Assembly (NCBI RefSeq): GCF_037102585.1
Contig: NW_027043831.1
Span: 62,001 to 126,000, forward strand
DNA length: 64,000 nucleotides
Reading direction: 5' to 3'
From: Saccharomycopsis crataegensis
Taxonomy: Eukaryota > Ascomycota > Saccharomycetes > Ascoideales > Saccharomycopsidaceae
In this document: in pieces, positions 19,936 through 30,627 of the stretch
Layout of the letters: each line of letters begins with the position of its first letter
Position numbering within the stretch: position 1 is the first letter of the stretch
The notes under the pieces: model-generated
What the model saw: only the letters and a program-made list of their open reading frames with translations
Databases searched by the model: none
Told to the model about the DNA's origin: nothing
Position numbers and translations under genes: made by a program

Positions 19936-20221
19936 GGAAGGGAATTGTAAATTGTTATAGAAAAGATGTCTTGTGAATAATATAATTGATAAAAAATTGT
20001 TTATTGTTTTTTGGGATGTCTTACAGATCGACCCCGGTACCAGTTGTAGGAATACTGTGTGTAATAATAATTAAAAATGTCGTAATTATCATTGATTTCT
20101 CACAGTTTTTTGCACTTTTTTTTTTTCAAAAGAAAATCACCAGGGGGGTGCTTTTTTTTTTGATGTCTATTTGAACTTTCTTCTTTATCACCTCGGAAGG
20201 CCTCCCGCACACTATTCCATT

Positions 20222-22393
20222 ATGATGAACCTACAATTGGTCACGAGGAACTTGCTATCCTCCAGTAAGGCCTTCAAGAAAACCGGTTTATTTTCGCGAA
20301 GCTTCCATGTAAATGCCCAAAGAAACTTGCAAAACATTATCCAATCACAAAGATGCGTAAAGACCTCATTGACCATCAACTCCAAACTACTCTCCACGAA
20401 ATTCCACACCAAGACCAAAGTGGCCAATTCCCAAAAGCCAGGGATCCCAAAAGATCCCAAGGAAATCAAACCGGTGGTGGTTAAAAATTCATCGCTGCTT
20501 CCTTCGTCGTTATCGGTTCCCCAACTTAATATCATCAAACAACTTTTATCAAAATTGTGGCCAAAGGGCAACACCAACGCCAAAATTAGGGTGGTGGTTG
20601 CCTTGTCGATGTTGATATTGTCCAAGCTTTTGAACGTCCAGGTGCCATTTTTCTTTAAATCGATCATTGATTCCATGAACATTGATTGGCTTAACGAAAT
20701 CGGCACGGTCACCACGATTGCTGGTGGGTTGATTCTCGCTTATGGTAGCGCCAGATTCGGGGCGGTATTATTTGGGGAGTTAAGAAATGCCGTATTTGCC
20801 AGAGTTGCTCAAACTGCCATCAAAAAGATTGCCAATGACACTTTTACCCATTTATTGAACCTTGATTTGAGTTTCCACTTGTCGAAGCAAACCGGTGGAT
20901 TGACCAGAGCTATCGATAGAGGTACCAAAGGGATTTCGTACGTATTAACCGCCATGGTTTTCCATATATTGCCAATCTCCTTTGAAATCTCCATGGTATG
21001 TGGGATCTTGACTTACAATTATGGGTTCAAGTTTGCTACCGTTACTTTGCTTACCATGTTGGCGTATTCGATTTTCACCATTAAAACTACTACTTGGAGA
21101 ACTGGGTTCCGTAGAAAAGCTAATAAGGCCGATAATCAAGCGGCAAGTGTTGCTTTGGACTCATTGATCAATTATGAGGCCGTGAAATATTTCAATAATG
21201 AAGCGTTCCAAGTATCGAAATACAATGCCGCATTGACAAAATACCAAGATGCCCAAATTAAAGTGGCCACTTCTTTGGCATTTTTGAACTCTGGTCAGAA
21301 TTTTATTTTCACCAGTGCCTTAACCGCAATGATGTATATGGCATGTAATGGTGTTGCTAATGGTTCGTTAACTGTGGGGGACTTGGTGTTAATTAATCAG
21401 TTAGTTTTCCAATTGTCGGTGCCATTGAATTTCTTAGGTTCGGTTTACAGAGAATTGAAGCAATCATTGTTGGATATGGAAACGTTGTTCAAATTAAACA
21501 ACAATGAAGTGAAGATTAAGAATTTGCCAGATGCCAAACCGTTGGCCCTTGGAGGTGCTGCAGAAATCAGGTTTGAAAATGTCAGTTTCAGTTATGTGCC
21601 AACTAGAAAGATTTTGGATAATGTATCATTCACGATTCCTGCTGGGGAAAAAGTTGCTATTGTCGGACCAAGTGGTAGTGGGAAATCCACGATCTTGAAA
21701 TTGATTTTCAGATTTTATGATTTAGATCAAGGGAGAATTTTGATCAATGGGCAAGATATCAAACATCTCACTTTGGAATCCCTTAGAAAATCCATTGGAG
21801 TGGTTCCTCAAGACACCCCATTATTCAACGATACCATCTTGGAGAATATCAGATATGGGAGACTTGATGCTAGCGATGATGAAATTAAGCATATCATCAA
21901 CAAAGTGAAACTTAATAACCTAATTGAGGACTCTCCAGAAGGTTTGAACACCATTGTTGGGGAGCGGGGTATGATGATTTCTGGAGGGGAAAAGCAAAGA
22001 TTAGCCATTGCCAGATTATTGCTTAAGAGAGCACCAATTGCGTTTTTCGATGAAGCCACTTCTGCTCTTGACACCCATACTGAACAGGCACTTTTGAAAG
22101 AAATCAAGGCCATGTTCCATAATGACAAAGCCGAACTTAAAGACATCACCAGTGTGTCTATTGCTCACAGATTGAGAACCATTGCGGACAGCGACAAGAT
22201 CATTGTCTTGGAAAGAGGCCAGTTGAAGGAAGAAGGTACTCATTTTGAATTATTGGCTAAGGAAAAGTCCTTGTATAAGGACTTGTGGAATATTCAAGAA
22301 AACTTAGATATGGAAGAGGAATTATTGGAACAAGAAAGGAAGAGAATCGAAGCCAAAAAGGCTAGCTTAAAAATGGAAGCTACTGAACAGTAA
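20222..22393 (+). CDS. ATM1: Mitochondrial ABC half-transporter Atm1
   Basis: This 723-residue inner-membrane half-transporter exports a glutathione-linked sulfur species needed for cytosolic Fe-S protein assembly. I chose the ATG at 20222 because the 17 codons upstream open only with TTG. A Ser/Arg-rich presequence is followed by a six-span membrane domain (about 115-410; e.g. [30 protein letters not shown]). The nucleotide-binding domain has Walker [10 protein letters not shown] (about 482-490), signature SGGEKQR (about 586), Walker [13 protein letters not shown] and the H-loop [12 protein letters not shown]. All catalytic motifs are intact. The family is distinguished from Mdl1/Mdl2 by the YFNNE segment. 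It converges on ELP6. Confidence 0.96.
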   Translation: MMNLQLVTRNLLSSSKAFKKTGLFSRSFHVNAQRNLQNIIQSQRCVKTSLTINSKLLSTKFHTKTKVANSQKPGIPKDPKEIKPVVVKNSSLLPSSLSVPQLNIIKQLLSKLWPKGNTNAKIRVVVALSMLILSKLLNVQVPFFFKSIIDSMNIDWLNEIGTVTTIAGGLILAYGSARFGAVLFGELRNAVFARVAQTAIKKIANDTFTHLLNLDLSFHLSKQTGGLTRAIDRGTKGISYVLTAMVFHILPISFEISMVCGILTYNYGFKFATVTLLTMLAYSIFTIKTTTWRTGFRRKANKADNQAASVALDSLINYEAVKYFNNEAFQVSKYNAALTKYQDAQIKVATSLAFLNSGQNFIFTSALTAMMYMACNGVANGSLTVGDLVLINQLVFQLSVPLNFLGSVYRELKQSLLDMETLFKLNNNEVKIKNLPDAKPLALGGAAEIRFENVSFSYVPTRKILDNVSFTIPAGEKVAIVGPSGSGKSTILKLIFRFYDLDQGRILINGQDIKHLTLESLRKSIGVVPQDTPLFNDTILENIRYGRLDASDDEIKHIINKVKLNNLIEDSPEGLNTIVGERGMMISGGEKQRLAIARLLLKRAPIAFFDEATSALDTHTEQALLKEIKAMFHNDKAELKDITSVSIAHRLRTIADSDKIIVLERGQLKEEGTHFELLAKEKSLYKDLWNIQENLDMEEELLEQERKRIEAKKASLKMEATEQ

Positions 22394-22542
22394 ATTGAAG
22401 AAAGTTTTGGAAAACAATGAGTGGTTTTTTTGTTGTTGTTTTTTTCATTTCTCCTACAATTAGTACTTGCATAAGAGAAAGATAAATATATATATTACTT
22501 GTTGTCTTTATCATTATTATAATCATTATTCATTTAAATTGC

Positions 22543-23418
22543 TTATTTGTAAAATAAGTCTACTGTGAAATCCTTTTTCACAAGAAACAAATATTCCTTT
22601 TCAAGAACTTGCAAGTTATTAGGTTGGGGATGTTTTAATAACCAATCTAAACCAACCATACCCTTACTTATTCTTAAATTTCCCGAAATGTCATCAGCTC
22701 TACCGGTACTCAAAGGTCTGGCATTGACGACGAAATTGGATTTGTGTATCATGTAAGAATAAAACTGAGTGATCCGGTGCTCAATCAACCTGTCGTTATT
22801 TTCTGCAAAATCAATTAATTCTTCATCCACTGATGAGATCAAAAACAATCCCTGGCAAGATTTCTGAAGATTATGAAGAAATTTGACCATGGTGATTGGT
22901 TTGACATTGCTAGCACTTACCAAGAATTCCAATCCGTCAATGAAAATAATACGGTTGTTGGAAGGGGCGATATTCTTCAAAATATGAGTTTCAAACAAGT
23001 TTTTCACCACAGATTCCTCACTAATATCTCCATCTTTCAAGATTTTCGTGAACAAATCATCAAAACAATTAATGAATTGGAATCTGTCTTGTTGGGTTGT
23101 CAAGTCAATGCTGGTTAATTTTTTAAAATAATAAGAATAATAACTCAAGTTGTTGGATAATGAGATATAGGTTACTTGTCGATCTAATTTCTTTGAAAGC
23201 GATGTGTTATGATGATGCGATGACACTGAGGAATTGAGCCGGCATTTCCCAAACAAAAGTTCTTCTATTAGGGTATTGATGAGCCATATTGGAGAGGTTC
23301 CTTCCACTGAAGTGATTAACCCAGTGAAAGGATGGAAAATCTTAGAGTCTAGTAGCTGTGGACATATGACGCTATTGTCATTGAAAATAGTAAGATCTTG
23401 TTTTTGACGGGTCCCCAT
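22543..23418 (-). CDS. ELP6: Elongator subunit Elp6
   Basis: This 291-residue protein matches Elp6 at both ends: MGTRQKQDLTIFNDNSVICP at the start and NARPLSTGRADDISGNLRISKG plus the terminal EYLFLVKKDFTVDLFYK. Elp6 has a RecA-like fold without Walker motifs and forms, with Elp4 and Elp5, the hexameric ring of the Elongator complex, which modifies wobble uridines of tRNAs. No P-loop is visible, as expected. A hydrophobic RecA-like strand NRIIFIDGLEFLVSA lies in the middle. In S. cerevisiae ATM1 and ELP6 are on the same chromosome end, a few genes apart. Confidence 0.9.
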   Translation of the reverse strand: MGTRQKQDLTIFNDNSVICPQLLDSKIFHPFTGLITSVEGTSPIWLINTLIEELLFGKCRLNSSVSSHHHNTSLSKKLDRQVTYISLSNNLSYYSYYFKKLTSIDLTTQQDRFQFINCFDDLFTKILKDGDISEESVVKNLFETHILKNIAPSNNRIIFIDGLEFLVSASNVKPITMVKFLHNLQKSCQGLFLISSVDEELIDFAENNDRLIEHRITQFYSYMIHKSNFVVNARPLSTGRADDISGNLRISKGMVGLDWLLKHPQPNNLQVLEKEYLFLVKKDFTVDLFYK

Positions 23419-23674
23419 ATTCTTTTGTATATATGTGTATATATCCTTTCAGTTAATTATTTCAAAAAACACACCGAAATATTTTGTGCTCATCACCAAA
23501 AAAAAAATTAAAGATCCGGTCAGCGCTACAAACCCCAGAACCAGGTGATCCAGCACGGTGGGTGCTGTGGATATACTGAATTTACAGCACATGAAAACGT
23601 TATCAGCAATGAATATAAATGAAACTTTTAATATGTCATAGTACATTATATGTACATGTTATAATACATGAAGG

Positions 23675-24430
23675 TCACCCAGAATAAGATATATTTCTTA
23701 TTAGGTTCACTTTCTCCAAATCATTGTTTTCAGCTGCCTCAATGATCCGCAATTTCATTAATTTCTTCCACCTCAACCAATCCTCATACTTGAGAAAGAA
23801 TTTTTCACCAAACTCATCATGTTCTAAATCGATGGTATTGCCACTCATGATGAAACACGCCCACACTCCCTTGCGGTTATATAATCCATTGCCACGCAAA
23901 CTCTCGCACATGTTTTGTTCGAACTTTGTTGGGATTGGTTTAGCCTTGAAGATCGCTTTCTTCGATTCATTAGGAGTTAGATTTCTAGGAATATTGGCAT
24001 GTGGAGTATTATACTTATCCGGCTTTTCCAACACCGAAAGTTCCGTGGTCTTAGTGTTACTTGGGAAATATTTTTCATCAAGCTTTGGGAAAAGCCAATG
24101 GACCACATAGAGATTTTGACTGAACGCTGGAAACCATTTCATGATAAAGCTATAATCCGAATTATAAGTATGGTGCTCACCATCCCAATTTGATCCCACC
24201 CGGGGAAACTCGTTGAAAAACCTTTTTGATCGGTCGGGGACAAGACCATCAAATCGCCAAATGTTGTGGAAATTCTCGTAATCTTTCGAGAAGAACGACT
24301 TCTGAATATCCTTTATGGTGAAGTTATTATAAATATTCGGAGGTAGTTTCCAGTCCTCGGGTAGCTTGTATACTGGTGGTAATCCTTTAAGAACGATTTT
24401 ATCCTCTAGAGGAATCGAGTCATCAAACAT
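23675..24430 (-). CDS. Unassigned conserved-looking protein, 251 aa
   Basis: I do not recognise this protein. It is 251 residues, without membrane span or obvious presequence, unusually rich in aromatic residues (Trp and Phe/Tyr), and has a globular composition. Segments that look conserved are FHNIWRFDGLVPDRSKRFFNEF, cut here only for reference, SFIMKWFPAFSQNLYVVHWL, LRGNGLYNRKGVWACF and a C-terminal helix FLKYEDWLRWKKLMKLRIIE. A three-element layout (N-terminal Pro-rich part, middle aromatic part, C-terminal basic helix) is visible. The gene lies between ELP6 and a divergent mitochondrial P-loop gene. Its density of Trp argues against a spurious frame. Confidence 0.65.
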   Translation of the reverse strand: MFDDSIPLEDKIVLKGLPPVYKLPEDWKLPPNIYNNFTIKDIQKSFFSKDYENFHNIWRFDGLVPDRSKRFFNEFPRVGSNWDGEHHTYNSDYSFIMKWFPAFSQNLYVVHWLFPKLDEKYFPSNTKTTELSVLEKPDKYNTPHANIPRNLTPNESKKAIFKAKPIPTKFEQNMCESLRGNGLYNRKGVWACFIMSGNTIDLEHDEFGEKFFLKYEDWLRWKKLMKLRIIEAAENNDLEKVNLIRNISYSG

Positions 24431-24836
24431 TTGGGTCTATATTCTTGATCTATTGGAAAATTTGGACGGGAAAAAAAAAACAAGAAGGTCACTGAGTTGT
24501 AGTCCTAAATAACATATTCTATGTAGCGTGTCCTATAGTGAAGGTACCTTATGATCACACCAATGAATAATCATCGAAGTTTGGTAACTGGTCAACTAGG
24601 AAAGAGAGAGGAAAAAAAAAGAAAAAAAAAGAAAGGGGAAAGAGGCGCATGATCATGTTCTTTGTACATGTTTATGCATATGTATACATGAAGGGTGGCC
24701 AGGTCTGCGGGTCTGTCACCCCTTGTCAAATAGAAAACATACAAATGACGAAAACATCTTTGAAGGCGAAATTCTATCGATATCGACCAATAGTGAAGGG
24801 TGAGCTATCGGGAAATTGTGTTAATAATTAAACCAA
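24431..24836. other. Divergent intergenic region
   Basis: This 406-bp stretch separates two divergent genes. It contains an A-rich tract near 24610-24637. A 60-codon frame inside it has no family features. No gene is supported. Confidence 0.5.
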
Positions 24837-26834
24837 ATGAGATGCTACTTGCGAGCCCCTCTGGTGATTGGGTGTTCAGCTGGTAATGTCATACGAAGAA
24901 ACACGCTACCACGTTTTGGGGCTAATATTCAAAGATTCCATACCTCTCCAATAACCAGAATCAATCCTTTATTGCCCATTGACCCTTTAGAAACTCTTGA
25001 AGAAGAAGAAGTAAAGCAAGAGAAGCAAAGATTGAATAGAGAAAAAAGGAAGTTGCTGAAACAACTGGGGGAAACCTCCAAAACAACATCACTGGTCAAT
25101 AATAATTCACAATCCCCATTTTCCGAAGAAGATGAACAGGAAAAACAGGAAAAGAGGAAAGAAAAAAGAGAAAGATTTTACGGATTCTTGTTCAAATGTT
25201 TAGAAACCTCAGGGATAACATTTGCGTCGGTCGCGGTGTTGGCCGCTGCTGGGCTAACGTACCACGAGGTTTATGAAAATCATGTTCTTTCCAAGTTAGA
25301 AAAAGCATTTGGTCTTGGTGACACATCTTTTGACTTGGCAATCCATGAAACCGCTAATAGTTCGGGAACTGATTGGGTCGAACGACCTCAACAAAAGTTG
25401 ATGGATGACATAGTGTCTGGGAAAATTAAAGGTCGATACTTCTTATTGATTGGGGAAAAGGGTACGGGAAAAACATCGCTAGTGTTGGAAAGTTTCAGCA
25501 AAGTCAATGGGATGAATTGTACTGCCATGGATGCCCACGCTGATCCAGAGATCTTTAGAATTCGGTTGGGGAAAGCTTTAAATTTCGATTTCTTCGAAGA
25601 CTATATTGGCTCATTGTTTAGCATCAGAGGCCCAAGAGACACCACTGCGATTTTGGATATTGAAAGGGCGTTCACTAAGTTGGAAGAGGTGGCGATCAAA
25701 AGAATGAAGCGCACCAAGAAACCCTTGGTATTGCTCATTAATTCCGCCCATTTGATTAGAAATGACCCAGAAGGTGTCAATCTCGTTGAACTATTACAAC
25801 AAAAGGCGGAAGAGTTATGTGGGGCAGGACTCGTGACAATGGTGTTCAACTCGGATGATTATTGGTTGTACGAAAGAATGAAGAAGTTAAGTACCAAATT
25901 GGAAGTTATCAGTATCACCGATTTGAACCGCGAAGACGCTGTGAAAACTCTTAAATCCTCAAGAAAGAGATTTTTCAAAGAAGAATTGGATGACAAACTT
26001 GCAAATAGAGTTTATGATTTGGTGGGTGGTCGTCCTCAGCATTTGTCAGAGGTTTCCAAACATAGCAATATGATTGTTGCCAGTCATAAAATCATTGATC
26101 GAGAGAAAACCTGGTTTTTGAACCAGTGTGGGTTAATTGGTGAAGGTATGGATGATGATGTTATGGAGAGTGGGAAATTTTCTACTTCTGCTATGCTTTT
26201 AGCAAAAGAATTTGTGGATATGGATAAAGCCCGACATAAGTCTAATGGGAACATTGAGAATAATAAACTGCCGCATGAATTACCTTTAAAACTCTCAGAG
26301 AGTCATAAAATTCCTTCAATGCCTCTTTGGAGAGCCCGACAAATCATGACCAGGCCAGATTATATTCAAAAATACGACGATTTGAACATTTTCACTATTG
26401 ATCCTGATTCTAACGTTCGTGCTGATTCAGTGCCGATGATGAGAGCATTCCATGAGATCGTATGCCAGCCAGGATTCGATGAATTATTGGAAAGCACCTG
26501 TGATAGAGTTGCGGCTATTGAAAGTTTGGGGAGAACCAGAGAATTGGTTGCAAAAGATTTGGTTCTTGGAGGTCAATACAAACTCAAAACTATCAAAAAA
26601 TATGACAAACCTAGATATCGTGATGAAACCGTGACACACATTTCATTACAAGGTAGTGATGAAGATGATCGGGATGAGGAAAATGCAATACCACTACAAG
26701 ATTTACATGAAGGTGCCCACAAGAACTGGTGGCAGAAGAGAATGCAGAGCGATTACGTTACCACGTATCTGAGTGATGATTCAATCAAACAGGATGTTGA
26801 TATACGGAATGATATTACCGTGAAAGAAGATTGA
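24837..26834 (+). CDS. Mitochondrial membrane P-loop (AAA-like) protein
   Basis: This 665-residue protein starts with a basic presequence-like stretch (MRCYLRAPLVIG...NVIRRNTL), then a charged coiled-coil-like region, a single membrane span near residues 126-144 (TFASVAVLAAAGLTYHEVY) and a P-loop ATPase domain. Walker A is IGEKGTGKTS (205-214). The hydrophobic Walker B strand, PLVLLINSAHLI (about 294-305), lacks the usual terminal acidic pair. A Pro/Gln segment GGRPQHLSEVSKH resembles the sensor/lid of archaeal-type STAND/AAA_16 ATPases. A C-terminal region from about 430 is fungal-specific in appearance. I recall no S. cerevisiae orthologue. An inner-membrane ATPase with unknown substrate is the best description. 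Confidence 0.75.
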   Translation: MRCYLRAPLVIGCSAGNVIRRNTLPRFGANIQRFHTSPITRINPLLPIDPLETLEEEEVKQEKQRLNREKRKLLKQLGETSKTTSLVNNNSQSPFSEEDEQEKQEKRKEKRERFYGFLFKCLETSGITFASVAVLAAAGLTYHEVYENHVLSKLEKAFGLGDTSFDLAIHETANSSGTDWVERPQQKLMDDIVSGKIKGRYFLLIGEKGTGKTSLVLESFSKVNGMNCTAMDAHADPEIFRIRLGKALNFDFFEDYIGSLFSIRGPRDTTAILDIERAFTKLEEVAIKRMKRTKKPLVLLINSAHLIRNDPEGVNLVELLQQKAEELCGAGLVTMVFNSDDYWLYERMKKLSTKLEVISITDLNREDAVKTLKSSRKRFFKEELDDKLANRVYDLVGGRPQHLSEVSKHSNMIVASHKIIDREKTWFLNQCGLIGEGMDDDVMESGKFSTSAMLLAKEFVDMDKARHKSNGNIENNKLPHELPLKLSESHKIPSMPLWRARQIMTRPDYIQKYDDLNIFTIDPDSNVRADSVPMMRAFHEIVCQPGFDELLESTCDRVAAIESLGRTRELVAKDLVLGGQYKLKTIKKYDKPRYRDETVTHISLQGSDEDDRDEENAIPLQDLHEGAHKNWWQKRMQSDYVTTYLSDDSIKQDVDIRNDITVKED

Positions 26835-27191
26835 AGATTGGGCAGCTGTGAATTTTATTCTACATTTCTGAAGAATTATAAGTGGCTTTTGTTGATAACT
26901 TTTGGCGGTGAGGGGGTTTTTTTTTTGTTCTAGAAAATGTATTCGTATTTTTTTTCCTCTTTTATTGACAATTGACTGTTCTTCTATCGTTGTAGTTGTT
27001 TGTTTTCCATGTTGGAAGCACGCCAAGGTTATGAGTCTCCGGAGCCGGTGTCCGCCCCCTCCCCCCAACAATTTCTTTTTATATGCGCCCAATGAAACCT
27101 CCCAAAAAAAAAAGGAAATGGGATGAGCTTTCAGAGATCTTTTACCCCAGAATTTCTAGACATCCTCGGTAATTACTAATCATTTACAACC
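26835..27191. other. Intergenic region upstream of INA17
   Basis: This 357-bp stretch holds the 3' end of the P-loop gene, a C-rich run (near 27055-27065, CGCCCCCTCCCCCC) and an A9 run. I see no gene. Confidence 0.5.
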
Positions 27192-27839
27192 ATGATCCCT
27201 ATATTTCCAAGATTAACCGGTGTGATGAGACCTAATCTTGTCTCTCAAGCCGTACAGATCCGGTGTTTCCTGTCCAAATCGCGGTTCCTCAAATCGAATG
27301 ATATCTTTAATGTCTCCAAAAAGGCAACCAAATCGAAATCAAATGTTACCGATGAATCACCAGTTGATGCTAAGAAACCGGTAGAACATTATGTCACTAA
27401 AATATCTCCTACTCATAAGCAGCCTATTACCAACACTGAACAGCTTATGTCTCAACATGAGAAAAACCAAAAATCGATCAATGCAACCATTGAATCCCTT
27501 AAACAGCGCATCGCAGAAGATCCAAAGAAATTAGAAGAAACTTTGGAAGAGCTTCACTCACAGTCTCAAACCCCAAAGAAACCTACTCTTGCTGATTTCA
27601 AATGGCCATTGATTAATACGTTCTTGTTGACATCAATAATATATTTTATCTTACAATATACCTGGGAATACCTTGATTTTGAGCAAACGGAGTTGGAGTA
27701 TAAGCAACAAATTGAAGCTTTGGAACTCAGAATTAGAGAATTGGAGGAAACGAATGAGGAAAATCAGACTGCTTTGAAAGAACAAAAACAAAAGGAACTG
27801 GAAGCATCGCATGGTTGGAGACGTCTTTTTTGGTTTTGA
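27192..27839 (+). CDS. INA17: F1Fo-ATP synthase assembly factor Ina17-like
   Basis: This 215-residue protein has a presequence-like N-terminus (FPRLTGVMRPNLVSQAVQIR), a low-complexity spacer, a membrane span near 138-157 (PLINTFLLTSIIYFILQYTW), and a C-terminal coiled coil (about 162-206, EQTELEYKQQIEALELRIRE). The order, with a Trp-rich span and a following heptad helix, matches Ina17 of S. cerevisiae, which with Ina22 forms the INAC complex that promotes joining of the F1 and Fo parts of ATP synthase at the inner membrane. The sequence is diverged outside the span, so assignment is good but not certain. Confidence 0.7.
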   Translation: MIPIFPRLTGVMRPNLVSQAVQIRCFLSKSRFLKSNDIFNVSKKATKSKSNVTDESPVDAKKPVEHYVTKISPTHKQPITNTEQLMSQHEKNQKSINATIESLKQRIAEDPKKLEETLEELHSQSQTPKKPTLADFKWPLINTFLLTSIIYFILQYTWEYLDFEQTELEYKQQIEALELRIRELEETNEENQTALKEQKQKELEASHGWRRLFWF

Positions 27840-28127
27840 ATGATGTCGTTTTACTTATATACTGAAATTATTATTCTTATTTATTGGTTGGTTGGTTATT
27901 AAGGTCTATTACAAAATATACTATATACATTAGCATAGAAGGATCAATGCATATATTCCAAATTTTTATTATTAATCATTCGTAATCACATTAGTGAAGA
28001 AAAGAAATACAAGGAGTACAAAAAAAAAACATCTAGGAAATCTCAAAAAAAAAATATAGTAATAATAGTACATAACAATAATGGAACCCCGAAAAGTATA
28101 TAAATGATGAAAAAGAAAAACAAATAA

Positions 28128-30437
28128 TCAGTAGCCTATTTCTAAAGTATCAAATTCCCAGAATCTCTTGTAATTTTCAACGATATTCTTCAAGTGCAAA
28201 ATCAATTTCTTCACTTGTAAGAAAGTCAAGGAGGTATCCAAATCTTGTGGAATCAGATGTGGCAAATAATCATTAAATATCACATTGAGACTAATACCAA
28301 TGGCATCAATCGTCATTCTCTCGAATTCCAATTTACTCTCAATATCCTTATTCGAATTCGCAGTGATGGCAGATTGTGGGGTTTCGGAATTATCTTGAAA
28401 TTCTGATGAAAGTGGCCCATTTCTAAGGTTATCAAGTGATGCCTCCAGTGATAAATCAATTAGTAAGTTGCTCAAACACATGAACTTGCATAAAAGCCAA
28501 TATGGTGAAACGCTGCCTTCGGTAATTCTTTCCTTCATATCTGAGTAAGATGAAGGATTACCAGAATCCATTTCTTTCAAAAACTTATTTTTTCCTTCAC
28601 CACGGCTAGAAAGAATGTCCTTCACTTCCTCTATATCAAAATCATCATCAAATGCCAAAGATGATAGGCTGAGTTTGTGATCTTCAAGGTACTTTAATTC
28701 TTTAACAATTGACCAGATGACATGATCCCGGAAATCAGGATTGATAAAAGCATCAGATTTTTTCAGCAATTTGCCATTTGAAGCTGGCGCGGCGAGTATC
28801 GCCGAATCATCAGCTGCTGATTTTTCAAATTCCTTTGCTTTAAGGGGCTTCAAATTCTCAAAAACTACAGGGAAATAGCCTTGCTTCAAATTTTGAGTTT
28901 CGAGTTTCAAAGTGTTTTCACAGAAAATCATCAACGATAAAAATAACTTGAATTGTGACCATAATGAGACATTGGTAGCAGCAGTTCCATCAAAAGAATA
29001 TAATGGAATAACTGTGAATAACCCTTGCGTCATTTGATAAAATGCTCTAGGTGATGAGGTAACTGAGAAGTAAATATCAATAATATGCCGAAGCTCTGGT
29101 AGGAAAAAATTTGCCAAAATAGTTTGGTTTTTAGAATCTTCTGCACCATCTGACTGAGATAATGGTGGTTTTTCTAATGGTCGTGAGTTAGCGAGTCCAA
29201 CACTTGCACTTGCAGGTTGTGATTTCCAAAATGCCCCTGTGGCAACCTTGAACAAATAGAAAATCAATTCTTGAATTAAATAGACGACGTCATTAATCTT
29301 GTTAAAATAAATAACTCTTTCATCACACAAGCATGTGAAAGCAACTTTCAATAACAAGTCGAAAATCTGTTGGTCAAAAAACTCTTGTCTCGTTAAGATT
29401 ATAGAAAGCGTGCGTAACTTATTGACAAAAACTTCAATTGACGATTTAAATTTGCTTACCCGTAGTTTCTCAATCATTTTATGATCCCTTTTACTTTTTT
29501 GACTAGTCTTTAAATCAAGATTATCGATATCATTTAGATCATCATGATTTTTTATTGGCAATCCAAATTCGTCGATAGTGACAGCCTTCTTATCATCATT
29601 TTCCCCATCAATCATTGGTACCAAATGATCCTCAATCTTAAAATCTCCTTTCAAATCGTGCACCAAGCCACTATCAATCCCTAGATTAATAAGACAGGCT
29701 TCCAACTGTGATATTGAGCTTATGATTGTATCAGCAAGGCCAATAGTGGAAACTTTTTTTTGGATTAGGATATTATTATCTTTTATCACTATGGCTTTAT
29801 TCGACGCAATATTATTATCAAAAATTTGCTTGACATGAGATACCTTAAAAGATTCAGAGAACTTTCCGTGCGGTTTAAGGTAATGGGTGCGGGAGATTTT
29901 CAAATAACTTTGTAAAAAAAACTCATTGATGGAATTGTCAATCTGATATTTTTTGTCATTGTGCTTTTTGGTCTCACTAAACAGTTTTTCTTCTGTGACT
30001 ATGTCATTGAGTAATCTAAAAACTTTTACCACGTTAAGTTCTTTCTTTCGTTTCAATTTTTCCGCTTCTTTTGCAATTTTGTTCTCATTCTCCTTATGTC
30101 GTTGGGCTATTTTATTCTCTTTCTCAATAGTTTCAAGTAAGCTTTCATCTAGCATTGAGTTGATTTCTTCGAAATTACTTTTGGAGACATTTATATTATT
30201 GGCGGCAAAAAAATTCAGTGCTTCCTTGTCTGCATCAATTGCAAACTTTTTTCTCGGGATAAATCCTGCTTTTCCAAGAGGACTTGTGGTTCCTTTTGAG
30301 AAATCTGGTCTTGGTTTTGCTTTGACGGATCTACTGATCATCGACAACACAATATCCTCATCGCTGTCATCCTCAGAAGTAGAGTTTTCAATAGCAACAA
30401 TCTCATCAGAATCATCGGTCAAATCGTCGTTTATCAT
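28128..30437 (-). CDS. Unassigned large acidic/helical protein, probably nuclear
   Basis: This 769-residue protein is not one I can name. The first 35 residues are very acidic (DDLTDDSDEIV, SEDDSDEDIVLSM), followed by a basic patch (SVKAKPRPDF, IPRKKF), a charged helical part (KIAKEAEKLKRKKEL) and a long alpha-helical C-terminal half. The most conserved-looking stretch is FFLPELRHIIDIYFSVTSSP with RAFYQMTQGLFTVIPLYSF. There is no membrane span or presequence. The layout, an acidic disordered N-terminus then a helical-repeat body, resembles chromatin scaffolds such as Nse6-type Smc5/6 loaders or replication-fork factors; this is only a resemblance. A CACGTG lies in its upstream region. Confidence 0.65.
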   Translation of the reverse strand: MINDDLTDDSDEIVAIENSTSEDDSDEDIVLSMISRSVKAKPRPDFSKGTTSPLGKAGFIPRKKFAIDADKEALNFFAANNINVSKSNFEEINSMLDESLLETIEKENKIAQRHKENENKIAKEAEKLKRKKELNVVKVFRLLNDIVTEEKLFSETKKHNDKKYQIDNSINEFFLQSYLKISRTHYLKPHGKFSESFKVSHVKQIFDNNIASNKAIVIKDNNILIQKKVSTIGLADTIISSISQLEACLINLGIDSGLVHDLKGDFKIEDHLVPMIDGENDDKKAVTIDEFGLPIKNHDDLNDIDNLDLKTSQKSKRDHKMIEKLRVSKFKSSIEVFVNKLRTLSIILTRQEFFDQQIFDLLLKVAFTCLCDERVIYFNKINDVVYLIQELIFYLFKVATGAFWKSQPASASVGLANSRPLEKPPLSQSDGAEDSKNQTILANFFLPELRHIIDIYFSVTSSPRAFYQMTQGLFTVIPLYSFDGTAATNVSLWSQFKLFLSLMIFCENTLKLETQNLKQGYFPVVFENLKPLKAKEFEKSAADDSAILAAPASNGKLLKKSDAFINPDFRDHVIWSIVKELKYLEDHKLSLSSLAFDDDFDIEEVKDILSSRGEGKNKFLKEMDSGNPSSYSDMKERITEGSVSPYWLLCKFMCLSNLLIDLSLEASLDNLRNGPLSSEFQDNSETPQSAITANSNKDIESKLEFERMTIDAIGISLNVIFNDYLPHLIPQDLDTSLTFLQVKKLILHLKNIVENYKRFWEFDTLEIGY

Positions 30438-30621
30438 ATCGTACTACTCTTTGAAAATATTCTGGGAGTTTGCTATACCTTATGAGGAGAAGAATCCATT
30501 GGCGGAAATATTTTTCGGCTTATTATAGACGTTGAATGATCAACCGCAATAATATTTAAATAATTCGAGATTCTGATTAGAAAATTTTGGTGATAACGAA
30601 AATATTTTTTTTTTTTACTTT

Positions 30622-30627
30622 CACGTG
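30622..30627. promoter_or_regulatory. CACGTG E-box upstream of the 769-residue gene
   Basis: A CACGTG palindrome lies 185 bp upstream of the ATG of the leftward gene starting at 30437, next to a poly-T run. It is a candidate bHLH (Cbf1-type) site. Confidence 0.3.
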
